From positions 1 through 49,645 of the forward strand of contig CAMAUV010000032.1 in the NCBI GenBank assembly GCA_945861415.1: 49,645 nucleotides of DNA. The letters are read 5' to 3'. Below the pieces are notes generated by a model. The model made no database searches. It was given only the letters and a program-made list of their open reading frames with translations, and was not told the origin of the DNA. Positions 1 to 9,805 of this stretch are shown here, one piece after another. The DNA is from Akkermansia muciniphila (GTDB taxonomy: Bacteria > Verrucomicrobiota > Verrucomicrobiia > Verrucomicrobiales > V1-33). Position 1 is the stretch's first letter; each line of letters starts with the position of its first letter. The translations under genes and the position numbers were made by a program.

Positions 1-6
1 CGTGCT

Positions 7-149
7 GCGCCCTCCGCTCCAGCTTCCCAAAATCGGCCCTCCCCCCGCACCAAGCTTGACATCCTGGGCAGGCGGATTAACTACAGGGACGCGCCGGGCA
101 GCTTAGCTTAGCTTAGCCAGTCGGTGGCCGGACTTCGGGGTCCACTTCA
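7..149. repeat. 143-bp direct repeat, copy A (probable right end of an insertion sequence)
   Basis: The bases are identical to 22456-22598 and diverge on both sides. The right boundary reads, on the minus strand, TGAAGTGGACCCC, the kind of TGA-starting tip found on IS3-type elements, so this copy is probably the right end of an element whose body lies left of the window. It holds three tandem AGCTT pentamers near 100-116. A forward reading frame stays open to a TAG near 114-116, which could be a transposase tail, but no transposase motif is visible. It ends 45 bases before the subtilase start codon. The IS assignment is inference; the identity of the two copies is seen directly. Confidence 0.7.
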
Positions 150-194
150 CCCCAATCAAAACAAGCGCGGACGCATGATCCGCTGGCCACTTCC

Positions 195-3100
195 ATGATG
201 AACACGCTCCCCTCTTTACTACTCACCATCAGCGCGATGTCCTCTTTCGCCGGACCGTTGCCTTCTTCACTTCCGCCCAAGTCCACCGCGCCCCCGAACC
301 CAAAGACGGTCCCGATTTCCAAACCGGCAGCAAATCCCTTGCCTCTGACGGATGCGGAAGTCCCCGCGCGCGAACTCATCGTGGCCCTAAAGGAAGGAAA
401 GTCGCCTGCCGGTTTTGCGGAGGCTTACGGGCTCTCGTTGCTGCGGGTGCTCCACAGTGATGACTCCTGCTTCGTTGCCAAGGCCCCGGATGAAGCTGCC
501 GCGGCGGCGACGAAACGAGTTATAGCCACAGACGAATCCGTGCGCTGGGTGGCCTACAACCGCTCGTCGCAAAACGTGCGCATGGCTTTTGTGCCTGACG
601 ATCCCTACTTTACCAACGGCAACCCTCCGGGATGGCCTGGCCAGTGGCACCTACTGTATGCCGCACGACCGCAGTTCGATGCGAATGTTAGGGGCGCGTG
701 GGACCGCGATGTCACCGGAGCCAATGTGCTCATCGGCATTTGTGATGACGGCTTTGAGCGCACGCATCCCGACCTCAGTCCGGGGTATTCCGCTGTGGAC
801 AGCTTCGACTTTGCCGACAATGACACCAATCCTGATCCGGTTGCAGCAAACGACAATCATGGCACGAGCGTCGCCGGTGTCGCCGGAGCGCGCGGCGGCA
901 ACGGCATTGGCGTCTGCGGTTCCGCACCGTTGGCCCGGCTCGCGGGATTGCGCCTACCTTTCGACGGTAGCGGGACTACCGCCGACTTTGTGGATGCCAC
1001 AAAGTATCACAGCTTCGGCACCAACAGGGACATCCGCGTCAAGAATCACAGCTACGGGATCGGGGAACCATTCATCACTTCAGATGCTGAAGGCAGTGCG
1101 CTGGCTGACTCCGCGGGAGCCGGAACACTTCATGCCATTTCCGCCGGAAATGAGCGCGGTGAAAGCGGCGAGGATTCGAACAAGAAGTCCTTTCAATCCA
1201 ATCCCCATGCCATCGCTGTCGCCGCGTTCGCCAGCACGGGGATTTTCTCCAGCTATAGTTGTTTCGGAGCGAACGTCTTCGTCACCGCTCCCTCCAACAG
1301 CTTTCGCGCCGGTGAGTTCGGCATCACCACCACCGACCGCACAGGCAATGCCGGCTACACCAAGAACTCTGACCCCTACCCTGATAAAAACTACGAACCA
1401 AACTTCGGAGGCACCTCCTCCGCGTCCCCGCTAGTAGCCGGCGTGCTGGCGCTCGGGGTTCAGGCGAACCCGGCCATCACGCAACGGCTCGCCAAGCATT
1501 TGCTCGCACGCAGTTGCGATGTCGTGGATGCCGCGGACGCAAGCGCCACCAGCGACGGTGGATGGAAGACCAACAATGCCGGCTTCCGCTTCAATCAGAA
1601 TTACGGATTCGGCCTTATTGATGCAGACGAATTTACTCGACTCGCCGCGCAGTTCACCGGAATCACCGCTCTCCAAACTGAAGAGACTCCGCAGAGCACC
1701 GTCAACGCCGCCATTCCAGACAACAGCCAACTCCAGCGTACCACCAGCGTGACAGCGGTGACTCCGCTAGAGGAAGTGGAAGTGTTCATGGACTTCACCC
1801 ACGCCAAACGCGGCGATCTCGAAGCCACGCTGCAATCCCCGCGCGGCACGGTCTCGCGCGTATTTATGCGCAATTCGCAGGACACGGGTAGTTCCCGCAC
1901 GCAGTGGTGGTTCACTTGTAATGCCTTCTGGGGTGAAAACCCCCAGGGCACATGGACGCTCACACTTAAGGACACTTCCGGCGGCAACACCGGCACGTGG
2001 AGCAGCTTCCGCCTTCGCATGAGAATGGGTACGCCCATAGGAAATACAGTGCAGCCGCCGGTCATCACGGCGATCTCGCCGGCCACCGGACCTGCGGGCA
2101 CTACAGTGACTGTGGACGGCGACAAATTGAGCGCCGCCACCGCGATCACCTTCAATGGCACGGCGGCCACCTTCACTACAGTTTCCAACACAAGGCTTAC
2201 CGCAACAGTCCCCGCCGCAGCTGCGACGGGACGAATCCGCGTCACCACCCCCGGCGGTTCCGCGGAAAGCACCGGCAATTTTACCGTCACCACCGTGCCA
2301 GTCATCGACACCATGACGCCCACCTCGGGCAGCATCAGCCTAAGTGTATTACTCACGGGATCAAGTTTCACCGGGGCCACCGTCGTTCGCTTCAATGGCA
2401 CCAATGCAGCGTTCACGGTGAACAGCGCCACTCAGATCACCGCCACTGTCCCCGCGGGCGCGGCCACGGGGCGGGTTACGGTCGTCACGCCTTCCGGCAC
2501 GGCCACGAGTCCAACTAACTTCGTCGTCACCGCTGCTCCGGGCATCACCGCCTTCAGTCCGGGTCAAGGCGCGACAGGCACCGCCATCGTCATCTCCGGG
2601 TCAAACTTTACTGGAGCCACAGCCGTACGCTTCAATGCCTTAAATGCTACTTTTATAGTCGTGAATAGCACTACGATCAATGCCACAGCTCCGGCGGCTG
2701 TCGCCACGGGTTCAGTCACTGTCGTCACTCCGGCAGGCATTGCCGTGAGCAAGCAAAGCTTCAATGTCATCCCGACGCCAGTCATCGCCAATTTCACACC
2801 AGATAGCGGCCCGGACGGAACTGTGGTCACCGTCAGCGGGGAAAATTTCACCGGTGTCACCACTGTCACTTTCAACAATGTCGCGGCGGCAACCTTCAAC
2901 GTGGACTCCGCACAACAACTCCGCGCCACGGCTCCGGCTGGAGTCACGACGGGAGCCATCAGAGCTACGACGCCTTCCGGCAGTGGCGTGAGCACGCGCA
3001 ATTTCACCGCGGCGGCTCGGGCAGCCAATGATGCCTTCGTCGGAGCGCTAATATTGAACGGCAGCAGCGGCACTCTCGCGGGCAACAACGCCAGCGCCAC

Positions 3101-5990
3101 TAAAGAAGGCAGCGAACCCAACCACGCAGCGAATGCGGGCGGAAAATCAATGTGGTTCCGCTGGACCGCTCCGGCCACCGGAACCGTTTCCATCGATACA
3201 AATGGCAGTGAAATTGATACCATACTTGCCGTCTATACCGGCAGCGCAGTCGGCGAACTCACGCGTAGCGCGGCAAACGATGACGTGGGGGACCTCAATC
3301 CCACGCAACGGGTCACCAGCGCCGTCAGCTTTCAGGCCACCTCTGGCACGACATACCGCGTGGCTGTGGACGGCTATAACAGCACCACTACCGCAACCTC
3401 CGCCGCAGCCGGCGACTTCAAGCTCAACTGGCGCGCCGCCACTGTGCCAGTCATTACCGGATTCACGCCGGCAGCCGGCAGCGTGGGCACGCAAATTAAC
3501 ATCACTGGTGCCAACTTTACCGGAGCCAGCGCTGTGCGCTTCAATGGCACACCGGCCACTGTCTTCACTGCCGGTTCCGACACCTCCGCCGCAGCCATCG
3601 TTCCGGCTGGTGCCACGAGCGGTCCTATCAGCATCGTGACGCTCGCGGGCACCGGCACCAGCAGGGTGAATTTTACCGTGAGCCTCACCCCGGCCAATGA
3701 TAACTTCTCCTCCGCTCAATCACTCACCGGTAGCAGCGGCACGCAAAGCGCCACCAATCGCGCAGCTGTCAAAGAATCCGGCGAACCCGTCCACGCAGGG
3801 AACGCTGGCGGCGCTTCTATTTGGTATTCATGGACGGCCTCTCAGTCCGGAAGATACGTCTTCGACACTTCCGGTAGTGACTTCGATACCCTGCTGGCCA
3901 TTTATACAGGTGGTGGCGTCGGGGCCCTCACCGCCCTCGCTTCAAATGATGACATTGCCCCGGGCACCACGGCCAGCCGTGTGGCTCTCGACGCCGTCGC
4001 TGGCGCCATCTACCGCATTGCTGTCGATGGCTGGGCGAGAGCGCAGGGCACCGTAGTGCTTAACTGGCAGCGATTGCCTGCTCCTGCTGTGTCCGGCATT
4101 GCTCCGGCATCTGGCCCGGCAGGAACTGTCGTCACCGTGACGGGCAGTAACTTCACCGATGTGACCAGCGTGCGAATCGGCTCCGCCGAAATGGCTTTCA
4201 CCGTCGTATCAGCCACGCAATTGACAGCCACTGTCCCGGCAGGAGTCGCCAGCGGAGTCATCACCGTCACCACCACTGCAGGCTCGGCAGCAAGTGCCGC
4301 CTTACTCACAGTACAGAGCTCGCTTTCCAATGACGCCTTCGCCGGCGCGCGTCCTCTGAGCAGTGCGTCCGTGGTTTTTGACAGCAACAGCAGCGCCACC
4401 AAAGAATCCGGAGAACCAAGCCACGCCGGCAATGCAGGAGGGCGTTCCCTGTGGTTCCGCTGGTCCGCGCCCTCATCGGGAGCCTGGGTGATCGAAACTG
4501 CAGACTCCAATTTCGACACCACCCTTGCCGTCTACACTGGCAGCGCCGTGGGCGAGCTCAGCCCGACGGCATACAACGACGACGCTGGGGGCACTACCAG
4601 CCGCGTGACCTTGGACGCACTCGCCGGAACACCCTATTCCATCGCCATCGACGGCTTCAACGGGTCATTCGGCAGCGTGGTGCTCTCTATCTATCCTGCT
4701 ACGCCCGCCACTATGCTGCTCAGCGCCGCCTTCGAGTCCTCAGAAGGCTACGCCGCCAGCTTCACGCTCTCCGGCCAGAGCAACTGGACGACTTCTGCCG
4801 CAGGAGGCAACGGCATTGAACCAAACCTTATCCCCGGCGAAGGACAGTCCGCCTTCATAGGCTTAAATCCGCTCACCTCTGCGGATGAATCGCAATTCCT
4901 CTGGGTGCCGCTCAATCACTCACCGGTGCCCGCCCGTCCCTTCATCAGGTTCCGCACGAAAATGGTCATCTACGATTCAACCAACGGGCATTACGACGAT
5001 TTCGAATTCGGCATCTACAACACCGTAGGGGACCGGCTGGCAGCACTCAACTTTGACAACTCCAACCTCGCCATCTTCACCAAAGAGGGAGACATCGATT
5101 ACGCGGATTCAGGCCAGACATTTGAGAACGGTTCCGTGTATCAGTTGGAGATGCTTATCAACTACTCCACCAACCGCTGGAGCGCATGGCTCGACGGCAA
5201 TCCGATTGCCACTAACCTCACCCTCGGCGCCGCCGGACAGACCAAGGACCTCGGAGACATTGATGCCATCTGGCGCTACCGGGATATAACGCCCGGGAAT
5301 AACTACATGGCGTTCGACAACTTAACGATCACCAGCGAAGCCTCACCCGCGCCGGTCATTGCCGCCAATCCGCAAAGCGTTACCGCCACCACCGGTGCCA
5401 CGGTCCAGTTGGTAGCAGCTGTTTCAGGGCAATCTCCATTCACATGGCAATGGCAACGCAACAACGTCCCCGTGCAAGGAGCCACCAGTCGGATTCTCAC
5501 ACTGTCGCCCGCGCTGACTGCTCAATCGGGAAGTTACACACTGACCGTCACTAATGAGTTTGGCAGCGCCACCAGCACCGCGGCCACCGTCAACATAGCC
5601 GATCCGGCCGCCTCCGACTTCAGCGTATGGGCCGCCGGATTTTTCGGCAACGGAGCCCCCGTCACGACCGCCGGGCCCGAGGCCGATCCTGACCTTGACG
5701 CCATTCCCAATCTGATGGAATACGCTTTCGGCACCCATCCACAGCAGGTCTCCGTCATTCCTCTCCGAGTCACTCTTCAGAACAGCCGTCTCGTGGCCGA
5801 AATCGATCGCGCTAGTCTCCGGACGGATATTGACTACGCCTTCGAAGCCAGCGCCAATCCCGGCACCACCACATCATGGCAGCGCCTCTCCCCTTCCCTT
5901 AATACCTCTACCCTCCTGAGAGCGGTGGACACGGTCAGCACCGCCCAGTCGCCGAAACGCTGGGTGCGATTCCGGGCCACACTGCGTTAG
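195..5990 (+). CDS. Giant secreted subtilisin-like protease with P-domain, IPT/TIG, pre-peptidase-like and Ig domains
   Basis: This 1931-residue protein is predicted to be an exported S8 serine protease. The catalytic triad is visible as Asp184 (CDDGFERTHPDL), His222 (NHGTSVAG) and Ser408 (GTSSASP), with oxyanion Asn319 (SAGNE). A proprotein-convertase P-domain follows (about 495-630), then four IPT/TIG repeats, and then IPT/TIG domains alternating with three pre-peptidase-C-like domains that share the pattern EPxHAxNAGGxSxWFxW. After these come a jelly-roll-like segment, an Ig-like domain (WQWQRNN) and a C-terminal DPDLDAIPNLMEYAFG motif typical of verrucomicrobial exported proteins. The leader is hydrophobic but has no Lys or Arg before the core. 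The frame stays open upstream to about 117 without an ATG or GTG, so the nearby IS end may have removed the original start and promoter. The substrate is unknown; the adhesive domains suggest action on surfaces or polymers. Confidence 0.9.
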   Translation: MMNTLPSLLLTISAMSSFAGPLPSSLPPKSTAPPNPKTVPISKPAANPLPLTDAEVPARELIVALKEGKSPAGFAEAYGLSLLRVLHSDDSCFVAKAPDEAAAAATKRVIATDESVRWVAYNRSSQNVRMAFVPDDPYFTNGNPPGWPGQWHLLYAARPQFDANVRGAWDRDVTGANVLIGICDDGFERTHPDLSPGYSAVDSFDFADNDTNPDPVAANDNHGTSVAGVAGARGGNGIGVCGSAPLARLAGLRLPFDGSGTTADFVDATKYHSFGTNRDIRVKNHSYGIGEPFITSDAEGSALADSAGAGTLHAISAGNERGESGEDSNKKSFQSNPHAIAVAAFASTGIFSSYSCFGANVFVTAPSNSFRAGEFGITTTDRTGNAGYTKNSDPYPDKNYEPNFGGTSSASPLVAGVLALGVQANPAITQRLAKHLLARSCDVVDAADASATSDGGWKTNNAGFRFNQNYGFGLIDADEFTRLAAQFTGITALQTEETPQSTVNAAIPDNSQLQRTTSVTAVTPLEEVEVFMDFTHAKRGDLEATLQSPRGTVSRVFMRNSQDTGSSRTQWWFTCNAFWGENPQGTWTLTLKDTSGGNTGTWSSFRLRMRMGTPIGNTVQPPVITAISPATGPAGTTVTVDGDKLSAATAITFNGTAATFTTVSNTRLTATVPAAAATGRIRVTTPGGSAESTGNFTVTTVPVIDTMTPTSGSISLSVLLTGSSFTGATVVRFNGTNAAFTVNSATQITATVPAGAATGRVTVVTPSGTATSPTNFVVTAAPGITAFSPGQGATGTAIVISGSNFTGATAVRFNALNATFIVVNSTTINATAPAAVATGSVTVVTPAGIAVSKQSFNVIPTPVIANFTPDSGPDGTVVTVSGENFTGVTTVTFNNVAAATFNVDSAQQLRATAPAGVTTGAIRATTPSGSGVSTRNFTAAARAANDAFVGALILNGSSGTLAGNNASATKEGSEPNHAANAGGKSMWFRWTAPATGTVSIDTNGSEIDTILAVYTGSAVGELTRSAANDDVGDLNPTQRVTSAVSFQATSGTTYRVAVDGYNSTTTATSAAAGDFKLNWRAATVPVITGFTPAAGSVGTQINITGANFTGASAVRFNGTPATVFTAGSDTSAAAIVPAGATSGPISIVTLAGTGTSRVNFTVSLTPANDNFSSAQSLTGSSGTQSATNRAAVKESGEPVHAGNAGGASIWYSWTASQSGRYVFDTSGSDFDTLLAIYTGGGVGALTALASNDDIAPGTTASRVALDAVAGAIYRIAVDGWARAQGTVVLNWQRLPAPAVSGIAPASGPAGTVVTVTGSNFTDVTSVRIGSAEMAFTVVSATQLTATVPAGVASGVITVTTTAGSAASAALLTVQSSLSNDAFAGARPLSSASVVFDSNSSATKESGEPSHAGNAGGRSLWFRWSAPSSGAWVIETADSNFDTTLAVYTGSAVGELSPTAYNDDAGGTTSRVTLDALAGTPYSIAIDGFNGSFGSVVLSIYPATPATMLLSAAFESSEGYAASFTLSGQSNWTTSAAGGNGIEPNLIPGEGQSAFIGLNPLTSADESQFLWVPLNHSPVPARPFIRFRTKMVIYDSTNGHYDDFEFGIYNTVGDRLAALNFDNSNLAIFTKEGDIDYADSGQTFENGSVYQLEMLINYSTNRWSAWLDGNPIATNLTLGAAGQTKDLGDIDAIWRYRDITPGNNYMAFDNLTITSEASPAPVIAANPQSVTATTGATVQLVAAVSGQSPFTWQWQRNNVPVQGATSRILTLSPALTAQSGSYTLTVTNEFGSATSTAATVNIADPAASDFSVWAAGFFGNGAPVTTAGPEADPDLDAIPNLMEYAFGTHPQQVSVIPLRVTLQNSRLVAEIDRASLRTDIDYAFEASANPGTTTSWQRLSPSLNTSTLLRAVDTVSTAQSPKRWVRFRATLR

Positions 5991-6099
5991 AGTCAGCAAA
6001 CGGAGTTATTTGGCCACAACATGCGTCTTGAATCCTGATTGGCAGCATAATTCCTCCGCTGGACAATTCCCCGGCTCGTGTTCCCTTTCAAGCATATGA

Positions 6100-6114
6100 A
6101 CATGCTAGGCATGT
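6100..6114. promoter_or_regulatory. Short perfect palindrome in the kup leader
   Basis: ACATGCTAGGCATGT is a perfect 6-3-6 inverted repeat about 140 bases before the kup start, in the 261-base gap after the subtilase gene. It could be a repressor site. No known operator matches it by eye, and a chance match is possible. I looked for a c-di-AMP riboswitch here and could not recognise one. Confidence 0.2.
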
Positions 6115-6251
6115 CAGACAGCCCTATTTTCAATCGTGTCACCGCGACAAACTGCGAGAGTAAATTCGCGGGCAGTTGATGCTGCTGACATCGCCGGGGG
6201 TCATTCACGGGCCTCGGAAAACTTTTACGCGTCCGGCCATTATTGCTCACC

Positions 6252-8180
6252 ATGAGTCCCACTGACACCCCCGCCTCCTCTCATTCCAGCTCCCGCATGT
6301 GGTTGCTAATGCTCGGCGCGCTGGGCATCGTCTTCGGAGACATCGGTACCAGTCCGCTGTATGCCATGCGCGAGTGCTTCCTCGAACCGGATCATAATGA
6401 CCCCACGAAACTCATTCAGGTCGTCACTCCGGACAAGGTTCACGTTCTCGGAGCGCTCTCACTGATGATTTGGACCATCACCCTGATGATCACCATCAAA
6501 TATGTCTTCTTGGTGATGAAAGCGGACCGGCGCGGCGAGGGGGGCATCCTCGCACTGCAGTGCGTGGCCTTCCCTGAGCGGAAAGGACGCTGGCGCAGCG
6601 GGACGGCAAAACTGATGGTGGCCTTGGGCGTGTTTGGCGCGGCGCTGCTCTACGGCGACGGCATCATCACACCGGCGATCACTGTTCTAGGTGCAGTGGA
6701 GGGAATCAAGGAGGTGGCCCCAAGTCTGTCGAATTACGTCGTGCCTATCACGGTTGTCATTCTCGTTGGATTATTCTCCGTGCAGTTTCTAGGAACCGCC
6801 AAAGTAGGGACGGCGTTTGGACCGATCACAGGGGCATGGTTTCTTGTGCTGGCTGTTGTCGGAGTGCCTTGGATTCTCAGAAGCCCGGAGGTGCTGCAAG
6901 CCTTTAACCCGTGGCTTGGCATCTCCGTATTGTTTGAGAGTCCGGAAACTGCCATGAAAATGCTGGCCGGTGTGTTTCTCACGGTCACCGGGGGAGAGGC
7001 CCTGTATGCGGACATGGGGCACTTCGGCCGTAAACCGATTGCCAAGACATGGATCTGGATAGTCAAACCGGCATTGATTCTGAACTACCTCGGGCAGGGA
7101 GCGTTCCTACTCAACAATTCCTCCGGCATTACCAATCCGCTGCAGCTCATGACGCCGGAGTGGTTCAGGCTGCCGCTGCTCATCATCGCCACCATGGCTG
7201 CCGTCATTGCCAGCCAGGCTCTTATCTCAGGCGTCTATTCCCTCACCATGCAGGCTGTGCAGCTCGGCTATCTGCCGCGGACGAAAATCGACCACACCTC
7301 TCGTGAGCAGCACGGCCAGATTTATATTGGCCGCGTCAACTGGGCGCTCATGTTTGGATGCATCGCTCTTGTGCTTGCTTTTGGCTCGTCCGCCCGTCTC
7401 GCCGCTGCCTACGGAATCGCCGTGGCGCTGACCATGCTCATCACCACTGTGTTACTCTACTTTGCCGCACGGAGGAAGTGGGAGTGGAGCGTGGCCAAAA
7501 CCCTAGCCGTCATCGCTATACCGCTGATACTTAGCCTGATCTTCGTCATCGCCAATGCGGCCAAGATTCTCCATGGGGGCTGGGTGCCAGTCCTGCTTGG
7601 CATCATACTGTTCGTCATCATGCTCACGTGGCGCGCCGGACGCCGCGTCTTAGCTACGCGTCTACAGGAGCAGGCACTGCCACTGCGCCAGTTTCTCGAG
7701 AGCCTCAAGCGCGGCAATAAAGTCCAGCGGGTTAGCGGCACTGCGGTTTTCATGGCCGGCAGCAGCGGACTCACTCCCACGGCTCTGCTGCACAATCTCA
7801 AGCACAATAAGGTCCTGCATCAGCGTGTCGTTTTTCTAACCATCGATAATGAAACCACCCCATTTGTAGACGCCGAAGAACGCCTCACGCTGGAGGAGAT
7901 TGATGAAAATGTGTGGCGCGTCATCGGCCACTATGGGTTTATGGAGCGGCCGGACGTGCCAGTCCTGCTGGGATTGTGCACGGAGAAGGGCCTGAAGTTT
8001 GAACCCATGCAGACAACTTTCTTCCTTGGACGCGAGACCATTCTCCCGCGGGGCAGCCTGATGGCGCTCTGGCGCGGTAATCTCTTTGCCCTGCTAAGCC
8101 GTAACTCGCAAAGCGCCGTGGCCTACTACAATCTGCCACCCGGCCGCGTCGTGGAGTTCGGGATTCAGATTGAGTTGTAA
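6252..8180 (+). CDS. kup: Low-affinity potassium uptake protein Kup
   Basis: Kup proteins import potassium with protons across the inner membrane. The family signature GDIGTSPLYA lies near residue 28, followed by about twelve hydrophobic segments up to roughly residue 440 and a hydrophilic cytoplasmic tail, as in the family. At 642 residues the length is normal. ATG at 6252 is preferred; a TTG nine bases upstream is also in frame, and neither has a Shine-Dalgarno sequence. The gene stands alone and converges with a broken minus-strand gene that overlaps its last 16 bases. The family assignment is firm. Confidence 0.96.
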   Translation: MSPTDTPASSHSSSRMWLLMLGALGIVFGDIGTSPLYAMRECFLEPDHNDPTKLIQVVTPDKVHVLGALSLMIWTITLMITIKYVFLVMKADRRGEGGILALQCVAFPERKGRWRSGTAKLMVALGVFGAALLYGDGIITPAITVLGAVEGIKEVAPSLSNYVVPITVVILVGLFSVQFLGTAKVGTAFGPITGAWFLVLAVVGVPWILRSPEVLQAFNPWLGISVLFESPETAMKMLAGVFLTVTGGEALYADMGHFGRKPIAKTWIWIVKPALILNYLGQGAFLLNNSSGITNPLQLMTPEWFRLPLLIIATMAAVIASQALISGVYSLTMQAVQLGYLPRTKIDHTSREQHGQIYIGRVNWALMFGCIALVLAFGSSARLAAAYGIAVALTMLITTVLLYFAARRKWEWSVAKTLAVIAIPLILSLIFVIANAAKILHGGWVPVLLGIILFVIMLTWRAGRRVLATRLQEQALPLRQFLESLKRGNKVQRVSGTAVFMAGSSGLTPTALLHNLKHNKVLHQRVVFLTIDNETTPFVDAEERLTLEEIDENVWRVIGHYGFMERPDVPVLLGLCTEKGLKFEPMQTTFFLGRETILPRGSLMALWRGNLFALLSRNSQSAVAYYNLPPGRVVEFGIQIEL

Positions 8181-8872
8181 TCCTGACCCGGTGTAGATAG
8201 AACCCCATGGCTTGGCTTAGCCGGGTTAGGTGTTAGAAAACAACCCGGTGATCTGAGAGGGTGGCATGGCGTTAGCAGCTCCCTGATGCGATAGTGATTG
8301 ACCTCATAGGTTTTCCGCTGAAAAGAATCAAGGATGCCAGAGGCTGATTTCCTCACGTTTTCCATGATGGCCCACATCTTCGTCCGGCGCTCGTTTTCGA
8401 CTGCCGTGATCTCCGGCAGAGCCCGGTCAAAAATACTGCGAAACTGCCACTTTTGCCCCTCGTTGATTTTGAGTTCGGCCGAGAGCTTGTTCATCACTCC
8501 GTCCACAAGGCTAACGGAGCCGTTGCGCTACAAGTTTAGAAACTGTTGCAGCCCGAGTCGGACCCCGAGCAGTGTGCCTCCGGCGAGACCGTCCAAAAAG
8601 ACGCCGGTGATGACTGATCTGGTGAGCCATTTCGTAAGTTTCAGCCGTGAAAGATAATCCAAAATCGAGAGGTGCACCGCGGTGCTGTTTCCCGCCCAGA
8701 ACACGGCAAGGTTGTCGTCCAGTTCCGCTCCGCCGCGACGAGAAATGAACAGCGCGGCGGCCACTCCGATAGCGATGGCCAGTCAAATGAGCCCGCGCAG
8801 CCACATACGGACGCGGGCCTCCACGCCCGAGGACTGCCGCGCGCTCAGCACTAGATGTTCTTCATCATCCAT
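8165..8872 (-). pseudogene. Broken small membrane protein, CpxP/heavy-metal-sensor-like
   Basis: One reading frame runs from ATG at 8872 (MDDEEHLVLSARQ) to 8165 but is cut by TGA at 8783-8785 and TAG at 8528-8530. The frame does not shift, and protein-like sequence continues across both stops: a transmembrane stretch LAIAIGVAAALF follows the first, and a charged helical region (VMNKLSAELKINEGQKW, ITAVENERRTKMWAIMENVR) follows the second. The last part resembles the short periplasmic helical-hairpin proteins of the CpxP/Spy or heavy-metal-sensor type, which often accompany ECF sigma factors. The tail past about 8260 looks unrelated and overlaps the end of kup. I read this as a decayed gene; stop-codon readthrough is the less likely alternative. 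Confidence 0.6.
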
Positions 8873-9010
8873 ACTTCCCCGCTCCGCGTGCGCGCCGGAC
8901 CCCGAAGCCGAAGGATTTTGCGGGGTAATGGTAATGCCGACGGCAAGGACAGGAAACATCTTCAAGCTAGACGCCCGCCGTCGGGCGGAAAGTTACAGAA
9001 TTTCCCCTGT

Positions 9011-9805
9011 TTATCCCGGCGGCAGGGCCACCTCGTCCATCCACGGCTCCCACCACCCGAATGCCTGCTTATCAGCGTATCCTTTAAGCAGGGTTTTCAA
9101 TTCGTAGGGCATCAGCGCAGCCCGCAGGCTAAGGAAACGGGCCGCAAGCCCAGTGACGAGCGGGCAAGCGAAACTGGAGCCCTGCACCACGCGGCTGGCT
9201 CCAGTCTGTCCAGGTGCCGCTTTCCATGCGACTTCAAAATCCACCCCGCAGGCATCGAATTCCACCGTATCCATCGGACGGAAGCGCAGACAAGCCGGCT
9301 GAAGTTCACGATAACTCACCCCCACCACGCTCGCGAAGTCCGTAGGATAGGCACGGCCTGTGAGATGGTAGCCGCGGGCGCAAATGCACGCCACGCCGCG
9401 GGCACTGAGGTCGTCCACCGCATGACTAATGCGCAGCGCATACTGCTCCCGCATGGTGCTCAGGCTGAGATTCACCAGCTGGATATTCTGCCCCACAAGC
9501 CAACGCATGGCGGCTAGCAGCGCCTCAGAGTCTGCCCGCAGGTCGCCCCCCAGCACCCGCACACTGATGAGGTCCGCCTCCGGTGCGAATCTCCGGATGC
9601 TTCCCGCCACCGCCGTGCCGTGACCGATGACATCCTCCGCCTCACATGTGACTACCTGATAATCGCTGCCGCTGCGCTCCACGCGCCAGCTCTGTGCGAG
9701 ACGCCCGCCCACCCACGGGTGCGCGCCCTCAATGCCAGTGTCCAGCACCGCGATGCGCACCCCCGCCCCTTTTGAGCGGTGCAGTTCTGTCAGCAGCTCC
9801 ATCAT
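9011..9805 (-). CDS. Small intracellular subtilisin-like serine protease, paired with a GAF protein
   Basis: This 264-residue S8-family protein has no signal peptide, no pro-domain and no membrane segment, so it probably acts in the cytoplasm. The triad is present: Asp22 (IAVLDTGIEGAHP), His62 (GHGTAVAGS) and Ser211 (QGSSFACPLVTG). The usual oxyanion Asn of the AGN motif is not obvious; the corresponding stretch reads CICARGYHL (about 140-148), so catalysis may be altered. ATG at 9805 overlaps the stop of the upstream GAF gene as ATGA, which implies translational coupling. The pair suggests a signal-sensing GAF protein that controls or partners the protease. Function and substrate are unknown. 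Confidence 0.85.
   Translation of the reverse strand: MMELLTELHRSKGAGVRIAVLDTGIEGAHPWVGGRLAQSWRVERSGSDYQVVTCEAEDVIGHGTAVAGSIRRFAPEADLISVRVLGGDLRADSEALLAAMRWLVGQNIQLVNLSLSTMREQYALRISHAVDDLSARGVACICARGYHLTGRAYPTDFASVVGVSYRELQPACLRFRPMDTVEFDACGVDFEVAWKAAPGQTGASRVVQGSSFACPLVTGLAARFLSLRAALMPYELKTLLKGYADKQAFGWWEPWMDEVALPPG

Noticed and set aside
5991..6251. Possible c-di-AMP riboswitch upstream of kup
   Set aside because: Such switches often precede potassium transporters, but the conserved ydaO-type blocks could not be found here.
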